A DNA stretch of 25,366 nucleotides from Ruminococcaceae bacterium UBA3751 (GTDB lineage Bacteria; Bacillota; Clostridia; Oscillospirales; Acutalibacteraceae): the NCBI GenBank assembly GCA_002371215.1, contig DFGL01000043.1:1-25366 (forward strand), in the 5' to 3' direction. How positions within the stretch are numbered: position 1 is the first letter of the stretch; each line of letters starts with the position of its first letter. The notes under the pieces were generated by a model, which had not been told where the DNA came from, searched no databases, and saw only the letters and a list, made by a program, of their open reading frames with translations. Position numbers and translations under genes: made by a program. This document shows, in pieces, positions 1-7,265 of the stretch.

Positions 1-53
1 ATTTTAGAGCTAACATTCTTTATGATGGACGCCCCTTATGAGACAGTCTTTAA

Positions 54-467
54 TTATTGATTATCTTTAGTAATGCTTTCAATGAATTCCTCAACCTTTA
101 CGCGATCCCTTGAATTGAGCATTCTCAGCTTCATAACGGTCATCTTTTCTTCAGCGGAAAGCTCATTCAAGTATTTATCGCCGTATACTTTGTCAGCGTC
201 TGCCTGTTGAACAGCTACCTTGGAATTAATATTCTCATTTTCGTTTTTCATCAGAAAATCAACGCTTACGTCATAAAGTCTTGAGAGTGCAATGAGCTTG
301 TCAGGCTTCGGCGAGCTTACGGTTCGGGTATCCTCCCACGTTCTGTAAGTGTTTTCCTTTATTCCCAGTGCGTTAGCAACCTCGCGCATTTTAAGCCCGT
401 TTACCTCTCTTAAAAGGGAAATATTCTTCTTAATGTTGTTTCTGACTTCTGCAATGTCAATTGCCAT
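54..467 (-). CDS. XRE-family helix-turn-helix transcriptional regulator (137 aa)
   Basis: Residues about 8-70 form a Cro/C1-type helix-turn-helix: a LREVNGLKMREVANALGI stretch (helix 2), then NTYRTWED as recognition helix. A SPKPDKLIALSRLYDVSVDFLM segment typical of XRE regulators follows. The C-terminal half (about 71-137) is charged and helical and may dimerise or bind a ligand. The reading frame extends upstream to an ATG at 522-524, but that codon lies between the -35 and -10 of the promoter I find at 513-541. I therefore chose the ATG at 465-467, which has AAAGGTGG 9 bases upstream. The gene is transcribed away from a secreted glucosaminidase gene, and an 11-bp motif occurs at both promoters, so autoregulation plus control of the neighbour is a reasonable inference. 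Which genes it regulates is not otherwise visible. Confidence 0.85.
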   Translation of the reverse strand: MAIDIAEVRNNIKKNISLLREVNGLKMREVANALGIKENTYRTWEDTRTVSSPKPDKLIALSRLYDVSVDFLMKNENENINSKVAVQQADADKVYGDKYLNELSAEEKMTVMKLRMLNSRDRVKVEEFIESITKDNQ

Positions 468-507
468 TTTGCTAAACCACCTTTCAACGATTTCCAATAC
501 TAACTTT

Positions 508-569
508 ATTTCATAATACATCATTTAACGAAAAAATTCAACACAAAAAATCACATTTTATTATGAAAT
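508..569. repeat. Pair of 11-bp inverted motifs at divergent promoters (candidate operators)
   Basis: ATTTCATAATA at 508-518 and its exact reverse complement TATTATGAAAT at 559-569. The first copy covers the -10 of the regulator promoter. The second ends one base before the -35 of the glucosaminidase promoter (570-575). The placement suits a repressor or activator acting on both genes. It is not proven, and the region is AT-rich. Confidence 0.45.
513..541 (-). promoter_or_regulatory. Sigma-A type promoter of the XRE regulator
   Basis: Read on the minus strand: -35 TTGAAT (536-541), a 17-base spacer and -10 TATTAT (513-518). Predicted transcription start is near 506, giving a leader of about 40 bases to the ATG at 467. 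The -10 lies inside one copy of the inverted 11-bp motif. Confidence 0.6.
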
Positions 570-598
570 TTGACAATATTTTTAAGTAATGCTATTAT
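570..598 (+). promoter_or_regulatory. Sigma-A type promoter of the glucosaminidase gene
   Basis: TTGACA at 570-575, a 17-base spacer and TATTAT at 593-598. The start site should fall near 605, just ahead of the AGGAG at 616-620 that precedes the ATG at 630. Confidence 0.7.
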
Positions 599-629
599 TA
601 ATATATAAAATAAACAGGAGTTTTAACTT

Positions 630-2471
630 ATGAAACGGTTTATTTCTCTTTTCATTTCAGCTTTAATGATAACCTGTTCTCTTTCCGGTTGTCTTACAGC
701 GAGCGCTGCCAATTACGCCGAGTCCCTCAGAAGCTCTGGCTTTTCGGAAAGCTATATCGATTCGCTTGTTGAGCTTCATTCAAAGTATCCTAACTGGGAG
801 TTCAGGGTTTTTAAAACTGGGCTTGACTGGTCAACAGCCGTAGCCGGTGAACGCTCACAGCATAAAAATCAGATTATTGAAAAATCCTCCTCTTATGGGG
901 ACAGATACTATTGCAACTGTTCAAAATGTAAGGTAAACGGCAAGTATGTTTATCAGTACAGCGGATGTTATTCCGCTTCGCAGTGGGCTGTCGAATATTT
1001 TATGGACCCGAGAAACTGGCTTGATGAGCAACATATTTTTCAGTTCCATTCAAACGAGTATTCAAATAGTGAAACTCAGGCAGGCGTTGAAGCTATTTTA
1101 AAGCCTACCTGGATGCACAACGCGAATATAACCTATAAAAATACTAACGGCTCTACCGTAACGTATAAAACTAAAAGCGGGGGAACGCTTAAGTATTCAA
1201 AATCTATCCTTCTTGCTGCTCAGAACAGCGGGCTCAGCGCTTATTATATAGCTTCCCGTATCGTTAAAGAGGTAGGAAGTACAAAGCCGAGCGCAACGGG
1301 CGTATGCGGAACGAAGCTTCCTTTTACCGGAATGTATAATTATTATAGTATAGGAGCAACGAGCGGCGGTACAAGCGGTCTTGAATTTGCTTCCGGATAC
1401 CTCCGTACAGAGACGAAAACAACCCTCTTTTCCTCGTATGATTCAAAGAAAAAGCAGGGAAGCGGTACAAAAACCACGCTTGCTGCAAAGCAGTATATGA
1501 GCTATATAGGAACCTATGGCGATTACTATAAGGTTCGCCTTTATTCACAGAGCGGATATACTTCGGGTGCGGTTGGCTACGTGCTTAAATCCGCGCTTCG
1601 TACCAAGTATTTCAATTACGGCAGACCGTGGACTAATCCGCATAAGTCAATATCGGGAGGCGCAAAATATATTGCCAACTCATATCTTGAGTATCAGAAT
1701 ACGGGTTACCTTGAAAAGTTCAACGTAAACAGCGCGTCGGGTATGCTTCATTCCCACGAATATATGCAAAATGTCGACGCCGTTTCTATTGAAGCGGTAA
1801 GCGCATATAAAGCATATAAGGAAGCGGGGCTTCTTAATTCGAAGCACACCTTCTATATCCCCGTATTTAACAATATGCCCGGCGATACCTCGGGAGGAGG
1901 TGCAACACAAAGTCAGCAAAATTCCTCAGTACCTGCAAATCTTAAGCTTACTTTCAGAACGACGGAGTCAATAAGGATAAAATGGAACGCCGTTTCGGGG
2001 GCTTCAAAATATTACGTTTTCGTTAAAAATCTTACTGCGGGAAATACCTTCGGCAAAACTGTTACTACTCCTTATGCAAGAGTGAACGGACTTACGGCGG
2101 GGAATAAATACCGCTTTACTGTCAGAGCGTATAAAAACGGTAAATGGAGCGAATACTCTAAGACTGTTACTATTAAAGCTATACCGATGAAGGTTAAGTA
2201 TAAGGTTGCCAAGGCGAAAAACGGCAGAAAGATTTACACCTCCTGGAAAAAGGTAAAGGGTGTTGACGGCTACCTGATTTCTTACGCAAGAGATATTAAA
2301 TTCAAGAATAAGGTTGCCCAGAAAAGAGTTAATTCAAAAACCTTTGATTACACCGGTAAAAACTTCACTAAGGGCGTAACCTATTACGTAAGAATAAGAG
2401 CCTATAAAAAATCAGGCAAAAAAACTTATTACGGTAAATGGAGCGCCGTCAGAGCAGTAAAATGCAGATAA
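630..2471 (+). CDS. Secreted peptidoglycan N-acetylglucosaminidase with SH3-like insert and two Fn3-like repeats
   Basis: This 613-aa protein starts with an export signal: a hydrophobic stretch at 4-20, then LSGC at 18-21 (possible lipobox) and an alternative signal peptidase I site near ASA-AN (24-28). Residues about 28-415 resemble the glucosaminidase family (GH73/LytG type) that cleaves GlcNAc-MurNAc bonds: FMDPRNWL (124-131), QNSGLSAYYIASRIVKEVG (198-216, probable catalytic Glu214), YNYYSIGA (236-243) and GGAKYIANSY (343-352). Two insertions stand out: a Cys cluster CNCSKC at 95-100 with C113, and a segment at about 246-328 resembling a bacterial SH3 domain. Two fibronectin type III-like repeats (about 434-517 and 520-612) form the C-terminus. 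AGGAG lies 9 bases before the ATG. A strong terminator follows, so it is probably monocistronic. Its role is likely wall remodelling or cell separation; whether it is lipid-anchored or freely secreted is open. Confidence 0.85.
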   Translation: MKRFISLFISALMITCSLSGCLTASAANYAESLRSSGFSESYIDSLVELHSKYPNWEFRVFKTGLDWSTAVAGERSQHKNQIIEKSSSYGDRYYCNCSKCKVNGKYVYQYSGCYSASQWAVEYFMDPRNWLDEQHIFQFHSNEYSNSETQAGVEAILKPTWMHNANITYKNTNGSTVTYKTKSGGTLKYSKSILLAAQNSGLSAYYIASRIVKEVGSTKPSATGVCGTKLPFTGMYNYYSIGATSGGTSGLEFASGYLRTETKTTLFSSYDSKKKQGSGTKTTLAAKQYMSYIGTYGDYYKVRLYSQSGYTSGAVGYVLKSALRTKYFNYGRPWTNPHKSISGGAKYIANSYLEYQNTGYLEKFNVNSASGMLHSHEYMQNVDAVSIEAVSAYKAYKEAGLLNSKHTFYIPVFNNMPGDTSGGGATQSQQNSSVPANLKLTFRTTESIRIKWNAVSGASKYYVFVKNLTAGNTFGKTVTTPYARVNGLTAGNKYRFTVRAYKNGKWSEYSKTVTIKAIPMKVKYKVAKAKNGRKIYTSWKKVKGVDGYLISYARDIKFKNKVAQKRVNSKTFDYTGKNFTKGVTYYVRIRAYKKSGKKTYYGKWSAVRAVKCR

Positions 2472-2477
2472 TATTAA

Positions 2478-2505
2478 AGCTGCCGCATAAGCGGCAGCTC
2501 TTTTT
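2478..2505 (+). terminator. Rho-independent terminator after the glucosaminidase gene
   Basis: A perfect 9-bp stem (AGCTGCCGC / GCGGCAGCT) with loop ATAA, then CTTTTT. It begins 7 bases after the stop codon. It could also stop the converging operon that ends at 2561, but the T-tract on that strand is poor. Confidence 0.85.
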
Positions 2506-2560
2506 ATCGGCACAAAACGCTGATATATACCGGGTTTTGACAGCGGTGAGAAGTCGGTTT

Positions 2561-3241
2561 TTATTCACCTATGTAAGCACTGTTTGCGGTGCATATAAGA
2601 CTGTATTTACCGAATCGGTAATAGCGCTTTATATCTTTAATTCCGCTGTTTACGTCGCTTACAATGAAATCGCTTCTGCTTATTGCTCTTACTCTGTCAG
2701 CGCAGCAAACGTAAACGTTTTCACTGTCCGAGCTGACAAAGCGCGGTGAGGCGAAGGTATCGTTTTCCGTTGAGCCGATGCGCAAATCAAGGTTGAGCTT
2801 CGTTCCGTCAAGCAGGTAACGTATAACGCAGTCCTCCTCGGCGCAGCAGCACCATATGTGATTACCGTCCGAAGCAAGGGAGGTAACGGTTTTATCCTTA
2901 TAGGTCATGGTTTTTGACCAGAGCATCGTACCCTCTCTGTCAAAAAGAGCGCTTTGCCCGTTTGAGAATATAATGAATACGCTCTTATCGGGGAAAATAA
3001 CCGCTTCGCAATCGGCAAAGTTGGCAATGCTTTCGCTGATTTTAGTAAACGCAGAATTGCCGAATTTCCTTATAAGGTATGCGTTTTTTGTAACAACCTC
3101 TTTTTCCATGGTCTCAAGGTTGAGAATAAAATAGTTGGTTTTGTATCCTCCTTCAATACGGGGGATTTTTTCAACTAAAATAATTTTGTCGTCAGTAAAT
3201 TTAACTACGTCTATTATCTCTCTTTTGCTGACCTGAGTCAC
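2561..3241 (-). CDS. Uncharacterised protein, probable beta-propeller-like repeats, coupled to rex
   Basis: I do not recognise a named family for this 226-aa protein. It has no signal peptide or membrane segment, so it is probably cytoplasmic. The sequence alternates short beta-strand-like segments with repeated elements such as VVKFTDDKIILVEK, AVIFPDKSVFIIFSNGQSALFDREG, TSLASDGNHIWCC, FVSSDSENVYVCC and YRFGKYSLICT. This periodicity resembles WD40/YncE/NHL-type propeller blades; at 226 residues it would be small or incomplete. Translation starts at a GTG that overlaps the rex stop as GTGA, with a strong AGGAGG about 8 bases upstream inside rex, so the two are translationally coupled. Last gene of the acn-icd-rex operon. 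Cysteine pairs near the C-terminal half (CCCAEEDC, VCCADR) could sense redox state or bind a metal, but that is speculation. Confidence 0.7.
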   Translation of the reverse strand: MTQVSKREIIDVVKFTDDKIILVEKIPRIEGGYKTNYFILNLETMEKEVVTKNAYLIRKFGNSAFTKISESIANFADCEAVIFPDKSVFIIFSNGQSALFDREGTMLWSKTMTYKDKTVTSLASDGNHIWCCCAEEDCVIRYLLDGTKLNLDLRIGSTENDTFASPRFVSSDSENVYVCCADRVRAISRSDFIVSDVNSGIKDIKRYYRFGKYSLICTANSAYIGE

Positions 3242-3879
3242 TTCTGTCCCTCCTCGTTATTGGAAAGGTAGCTGAGAGCCATAAGGCTGTCGGTAAGGTG
3301 TACGCTTTCAACAAGAACCTCGGGGTGAGCGAGAGCTATATCGTAGTTTGAAAAGTTCCAGAAGCTCTTTATACCGAGCCTGCAAAGTAAATCCGTAAGC
3401 TCTTTCATATCGCCTGCGGGAATACAGATAACGGCGCAGGTAGGGGAGTTATCAATACAGAAATTTTCAATATAATCAATATGGCGAACGGGAATCTGAT
3501 GAATCATTTTTCCGCTCATCGCCTCGTTTTTATCAAAAATCCCTATAAGCTTAAAGCCGCTTTGCCTCTGAAATATCTTGTTGGCAACAGCCTTGCCGAG
3601 ATTTCCCGCGCCGATAAGAATAGCCTTTTGTTCTTTGTTCACACAGAGTATTTCGCCTATTTTTGCGTGAAGCTCGGGAACGTTATAGCCGTATCCCTGC
3701 TGACCGAAACCGCCGAAGCAGTTAAAATCGTGGCGTATCTGGGAGGCCGTAAGACCCATTCTGTCCGAGAGTTCGCTGGAGCTTATGCGTGAAATTCCGT
3801 TGTTTTTAAGGTTTTCAAGAAATCTGTAATATCTCGGAAGCCTTTTGATAACGGAGATTGAAATACTGCTTTTATTCAT
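3238..3879 (-). CDS. rex: Redox-sensing transcriptional repressor Rex
   Basis: Rex binds DNA when the NADH/NAD+ ratio is low and releases it when NADH is bound. The 213-aa length fits the family. The N-terminal winged helix includes IKRLPRYYRFLENLKNNGISRISSSELSDRMGLTASQIRHDF (about 11-52), the Rex signature region, followed by the FGGFGQQGYGYNVPEL linker. The Rossmann NAD(H)-binding domain starts at about 86 with ILIGAGNLGKA (GxGxxG at 90-95), and IGIFDKNEA supplies the adenine-ribose-binding acidic residue. The C-terminal helix EVLVESVHLTDSLMALSYL is typical of the domain-swapped dimer. The ATG at 3877-3879 lies 13 bases after the icd stop, with a GGTGA site overlapping that junction, so rex is co-transcribed with icd. 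Placing Rex behind NADH-producing TCA genes suggests local redox feedback. Confidence 0.95.
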   Translation of the reverse strand: MNKSSISISVIKRLPRYYRFLENLKNNGISRISSSELSDRMGLTASQIRHDFNCFGGFGQQGYGYNVPELHAKIGEILCVNKEQKAILIGAGNLGKAVANKIFQRQSGFKLIGIFDKNEAMSGKMIHQIPVRHIDYIENFCIDNSPTCAVICIPAGDMKELTDLLCRLGIKSFWNFSNYDIALAHPEVLVESVHLTDSLMALSYLSNNEEGQK

Positions 3880-3892
3880 AATTCATCACCGA

Positions 3893-5068
3893 TTATTTAA
3901 GCTTTGTAATTGTTTCCATAACGTAGTCGCCGAATTCCTCACAGGTGCAGCCTGTATCGCGGCCTGTAATGGTGAGCTTCTTTTCGTCAAACATACAGAT
4001 GTCAAGCGCCTTCTCAAGTGCGTCTGCCTCTTTCTGATAGCCGATGTGAGAGAGGAGCATAACCGTTGCTCTGAGCATTGAGCAGGGGTCTGCATACTTG
4101 CCTCTGCCCTCGTTAATCATACGCGGAGCAGAGCCGTGAATAGCCTCAAACATAGCGTACTTCTTGCCTATGTTAGCGCTTCCTGCAGTACCGACTCCGC
4201 CCTGGAATTCAGCAGCCTCGTCAGTGATAATATCGCCGTAAAGGTTCGGAAGAACGAATACCTTGAAGTCCTTTCTTCTTGCAGGGTCAATCAGTTTAGC
4301 AGTTGTAATATCAACAAACCATTCGTCGGTAACGATATCGGGATATTCCTCGCCAACCTTCTTAGCGATGTTGAGGAATTTACCGTCCGTCGTCTTGATG
4401 ATGTTTGCCTTTGTGATAATTGAAACCTTGCCCTTGTTGTTCTTCTGAGCGTAATCGTAAGCAAGGCGGGCGATTCTCTCGCAGCCCTCCTCGGTTGCAA
4501 CGGTAAAGTCAACGGCGAGGTCGTCTGTAATGTTAACGCCGTGAGAGCCTACCGCGTAGCCGCCCTCCGTGTTCTCACGGAAGAAGGTCCAGTCAATGCC
4601 CTCCTCGGGAACTTTAACGGGACGAACGTTAGCAAAAAGGTCAAGAGCCTTTCTCATTGCAACGTTTGCGCTTTCAATGTTCGGGAGACCGTCGCCCTGA
4701 TGAGGAGTAGTTGTCGGGCCCTTAAGGATAACGTGGCAAGCCTTGAGCTCCTCAAGTACGTCGTCAGGAATAGCCTGAAGATGAGCAGCGCGGTTTTCAA
4801 TAGTAAGGCCGTCAATTACCTTGAATTCTATCTTGCCCTTTTCAACCTCGTCCTTGAGCAGGAATTCAATAACTCTCATACTCTCTTTGGTGATAATCGG
4901 GCCGATACCGTCGCCGCCGCAGATACCGATAATTATTTTATCAAGGTTCTGATAATCAACGAAGTCCTTTGTTTCCTTAATGGTTTTAGCTCTCGTAAGC
5001 TGTGCTTCCATAAGCTCTCTGAACTTAACGACAGCCTCTTCAATAGCCTTGTTTTCTGTTTCTGTCAT
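3893..5068 (-). CDS. icd: Isocitrate/isopropylmalate-type dehydrogenase, probable NAD-dependent isocitrate dehydrogenase
   Basis: This 391-aa protein belongs to the beta-decarboxylating dehydrogenase family. It has GDGIGP (53-58), KGPTTTP (116-122), the substrate-binding SxNxxxRK motif as SANVAMRK (133-140), FRENTEGGY (163-171), the catalytic Lys in ITKANIIK, NLYGDIITDEAAEFQGGVG (about 275-293) and EAIHGSAP (308-315). A Ser at 133 and an isocitrate-type RENTEG favour isocitrate over isopropylmalate. The immediate upstream neighbour, aconitase, makes the same choice likely. The reaction oxidises isocitrate to 2-oxoglutarate and CO2, probably in glutamate synthesis. Cofactor preference cannot be settled by eye; the family branch suggests NAD+. 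The ATG is preceded by GGAGG at 8 bases. The gap to the aconitase stop is 18 bases. An alternative is homoisocitrate dehydrogenase. Confidence 0.88.
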   Translation of the reverse strand: MTETENKAIEEAVVKFRELMEAQLTRAKTIKETKDFVDYQNLDKIIIGICGGDGIGPIITKESMRVIEFLLKDEVEKGKIEFKVIDGLTIENRAAHLQAIPDDVLEELKACHVILKGPTTTPHQGDGLPNIESANVAMRKALDLFANVRPVKVPEEGIDWTFFRENTEGGYAVGSHGVNITDDLAVDFTVATEEGCERIARLAYDYAQKNNKGKVSIITKANIIKTTDGKFLNIAKKVGEEYPDIVTDEWFVDITTAKLIDPARRKDFKVFVLPNLYGDIITDEAAEFQGGVGTAGSANIGKKYAMFEAIHGSAPRMINEGRGKYADPCSMLRATVMLLSHIGYQKEADALEKALDICMFDEKKLTITGRDTGCTCEEFGDYVMETITKLK

Positions 5069-5086
5069 TTATTTGTCCTCCGATAA

Positions 5087-7024
5087 TTATTTGTTCATTT
5101 CTCTTGTGTAATCAAGCAGACCGCCGCAGAGAAGCATTGCTCTCTGGCGCTCTGAAAGGTGGGATGAGTCAAGCTCGTATTCCTCGCCCTTTGTTATATT
5201 CTTAAGAACAACCTTTGTGTTATTCTTAATCGCTTCTCTTATGCCGTCAAGCGCGAGCTCGTCAAGCTGGTCAATTCTGTCGTAATCGCCTTCGTTTACA
5301 AAGGTGAAGGGTAGAATTCCCGCGTTAACAAGGTTTGCAACGTGAATTCTTGCAAAGCTCTTCGTGATTACAGCCTTAACTCCGAGATAAAGCGGAACAA
5401 GCGCCGCATGCTCTCTTGAGCTGCCCTGTCCGTAGTTTGCGCCGCCGATTACAATGCCCTTGCCTTCAGCCTTCATTCTCTCAGGGAAGGTTTCATCGCA
5501 TACGCCGAAGCAGTACTGTGAAAGGTGAGGAATGTTTGAACGGTAGGGGAGAATCTTAGCGCCTGCGGGCATAATGTGGTCGGTTGTGATGTTATCGCCA
5601 ACCTTGAGCATAGCCTTAGCGTGAATATCCTCGGGGAGCGGTTCCGTTTTTGGGAATGGTTTGATGTTCGGTCCTCTGAGTACCTCAACGTCCTTTGCCT
5701 CCTCAGGAGTTGCGGGAGCTTCAATCATATTGTCGTTAACTATAAAGTGCTCCGGCATTGTAACCTTTGGAGCTTCGCCGAGCTCTCTCGGGTCCGTAAG
5801 ATAACCCGTAAGTGCTGAAGCGGCTGCAACCTCGGGTGAAACGAGATAAATCTTGCCGTCCTTCGTTCCGCTTCTGCCCTCAAAGTTTCTGTTAAACGTT
5901 CTGAGAGAAACGCCGCCGCTGTTCGGGCTCTGTCCCATTCCGATACACGGACCGCAAGCGCTTTCAAGAATTCTTGCGCCTGCGTTAATCATATCGGAAA
6001 GCGCGCCGTTAAGAGCGAGCATATTGAGTACCTGCTTAGAGCCGGGAGCAATACAGAGAGATACGCTCGGGCAGACCGTCTTGCCTTTAAGAATAGCCGC
6101 AACCTTCATCATATCGGTGTATGATGAGTTTGTGCAGGAGCCGATAGCAACCTGGTCAACCTTGAGTTTACCGATTTCATCTGTAGTTTTAACGTTGTCG
6201 GGCATATGAGGGCAGGCAGCCATCGGCGTAAGCGAGCAGAGGTCAATATCAATAACCTCGTCATACTCTGCGTCAGCGTCGGGGAGGATTTCCGTCCAGT
6301 CATTCTCTCTGCCCTGAGCCTTAAGAAAGGCGAGAGTAATCTCGTCAGAGGGGAAGATTGAGGTCGTAGCGCCAAGCTCAGCGCCCATATTGGTAATTGT
6401 AGCTCTCTCGGGAACGGAAAGGGTCTTAACGCCTTCTCCACCGTATTCAATAATTTTTCCTACGCCGCCCTTAACGCTCATTCTTCTGAGCACCTCAAGG
6501 ATAACGTCCTTAGCGGAAACCCACGGCTTAAGATAGCCCGTAAGGTTAATTCTTGTCATCTTAGGCATCGGGATATAATATGTACCGCCGCCCATAGCAA
6601 CGGCAACGTCAAGTCCGCCCGCACCCATTGCGAGCATACCGATACCGCCGCCGGTTGGGGTATGGCTGTCAGAGCCGATTAAGGTTTTGCCCGGAATACC
6701 GAAGCGCTCAAGATGTACCTGATGGCAGATTCCGTTGCCCGGGCGTGAAAAATAGATACCGTGCTTTTTTGTTACGGTCTGAATAAATCTGTGGTCATCG
6801 GCGTTTTCAAATCCGGTCTGAAGCGTGTTGTGGTCAATATAAGCAACAGAGCGCTCTGTTTTTACTCTGTCAACTCCCATAGCCTCAAATTCAAGGTACG
6901 CCATAGTACCCGTTGCGTCCTGAGTTAAGGTCTGGTCAATGCGAAGTCCTATTTCGCTGCCAACCTTCATTTCACCTTCAACAAGGTGAGCTTTAATAAG
7001 CTTTTGTGCAAGTGTAAGTCCCAT
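5087..7024 (-). CDS. acn: Aconitate hydratase (compact, 645 aa)
   Basis: Interconverts citrate and isocitrate through a [4Fe-4S] cluster. The three cluster cysteines are visible: C297 in GSCTNSS and C357 and C360 in SACGPCIGMG. DATGTMAYLEFEAMG (36-50), DSHTPTGGGIGMLAMGAGGLDVA (119-141) and the EGRSGTKDGKIYLVSPEVAAASALTG block (about 382-407) are family hallmarks. The C-terminal swivel domain has GDNITTDHIMPAG and GGANYGQGSSREHAALVPLYLG. At 645 residues it is shorter than AcnA (about 890) and resembles the compact Aquifex-type aconitase group. It heads an operon with icd, rex and an unknown gene, with a promoter at 7063-7091 and GGAGG 7 bases before the ATG. Citrate synthase is not in the window. 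A related dehydratase such as homoaconitase is less likely given the icd neighbour. Confidence 0.93.
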   Translation of the reverse strand: MGLTLAQKLIKAHLVEGEMKVGSEIGLRIDQTLTQDATGTMAYLEFEAMGVDRVKTERSVAYIDHNTLQTGFENADDHRFIQTVTKKHGIYFSRPGNGICHQVHLERFGIPGKTLIGSDSHTPTGGGIGMLAMGAGGLDVAVAMGGGTYYIPMPKMTRINLTGYLKPWVSAKDVILEVLRRMSVKGGVGKIIEYGGEGVKTLSVPERATITNMGAELGATTSIFPSDEITLAFLKAQGRENDWTEILPDADAEYDEVIDIDLCSLTPMAACPHMPDNVKTTDEIGKLKVDQVAIGSCTNSSYTDMMKVAAILKGKTVCPSVSLCIAPGSKQVLNMLALNGALSDMINAGARILESACGPCIGMGQSPNSGGVSLRTFNRNFEGRSGTKDGKIYLVSPEVAAASALTGYLTDPRELGEAPKVTMPEHFIVNDNMIEAPATPEEAKDVEVLRGPNIKPFPKTEPLPEDIHAKAMLKVGDNITTDHIMPAGAKILPYRSNIPHLSQYCFGVCDETFPERMKAEGKGIVIGGANYGQGSSREHAALVPLYLGVKAVITKSFARIHVANLVNAGILPFTFVNEGDYDRIDQLDELALDGIREAIKNNTKVVLKNITKGEEYELDSSHLSERQRAMLLCGGLLDYTREMNK

Positions 7025-7062
7025 TAATAAACCTCCGACTTATCAATTTTTTTAACAAAGTT

Positions 7063-7091
7063 ATTTTATAATATAACAATAATAATGTCAA
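7063..7091 (-). promoter_or_regulatory. Promoter of the acn-icd-rex operon
   Basis: Minus-strand TTGACA (7086-7091), a 17-base spacer and TAAAAT (7063-7068). The -10 lies within an imperfect 18-bp palindrome (7060-7077, GTTAT...ATAAC, two mismatched pairs) that could be an operator. No good match to the Rex consensus TTGTTAA-N4-TTAACAA is present, although a lone TTGTTAA half-site lies just downstream in the leader. Confidence 0.65.
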
Positions 7092-7198
7092 TAATTTATC
7101 AATATTGTAATTAAAAATTAATAATAAAAAAGACGTGAGCAGAAACTGAGACGGGAGAGTCCCAAGCATGAAGGAGTTATTTCTCGCGGATAATATTA

Positions 7199-7227
7199 TT
7201 GACGGGTGGTATTGTTAATGTTAGAAT
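7199..7227 (+). promoter_or_regulatory. Promoter of the XRE/PAP2/GNAT/methyltransferase cassette
   Basis: TTGACG at 7199-7204, a 17-base spacer and TAGAAT at 7222-7227, 39 bases before the first ATG of the cassette. The remaining sequence between 7100 and 7198 shows only a short GGGA/TCCC hairpin and no gene I can support. Confidence 0.5.
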
Positions 7228-7265
7228 AGTATTATAAGTTAATAATCAGCTATGAGGAAAAAAGT

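Noticed and set aside
1..60. A short open frame in frame 1 ending in TGA at 58-60, possibly the tail of a plus-strand gene overlapping the end of the XRE gene
   Set aside because: Only 19 codons are visible, there is no family signal, and it would overlap the neighbouring stop without a terminator between converging genes.
468..524. Longer N-terminus for the XRE regulator starting at the ATG at 522-524
   Set aside because: That ATG lies within the promoter and has no ribosome binding site; the start at 467 has AAAGGTGG and fits the family.
6109..6450. Long open frames on alternative frames within the aconitase gene, and similar ones within icd, hppA, tex and scfB
   Set aside because: They are low-complexity shadows of conserved genes with no ribosome binding site or family signal.
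7041..7060. Rex operator in the acn leader
   Set aside because: Only one half-site, TTGTTAA, is good. The second half-site is in the wrong orientation, so it is not called as a Rex site.
7140..7198. Structured RNA or small gene in the spacer before the XRE membrane regulator
   Set aside because: Only a 4-bp GGGA/TCCC stem and no open frame with a ribosome binding site; no known RNA family recognised.
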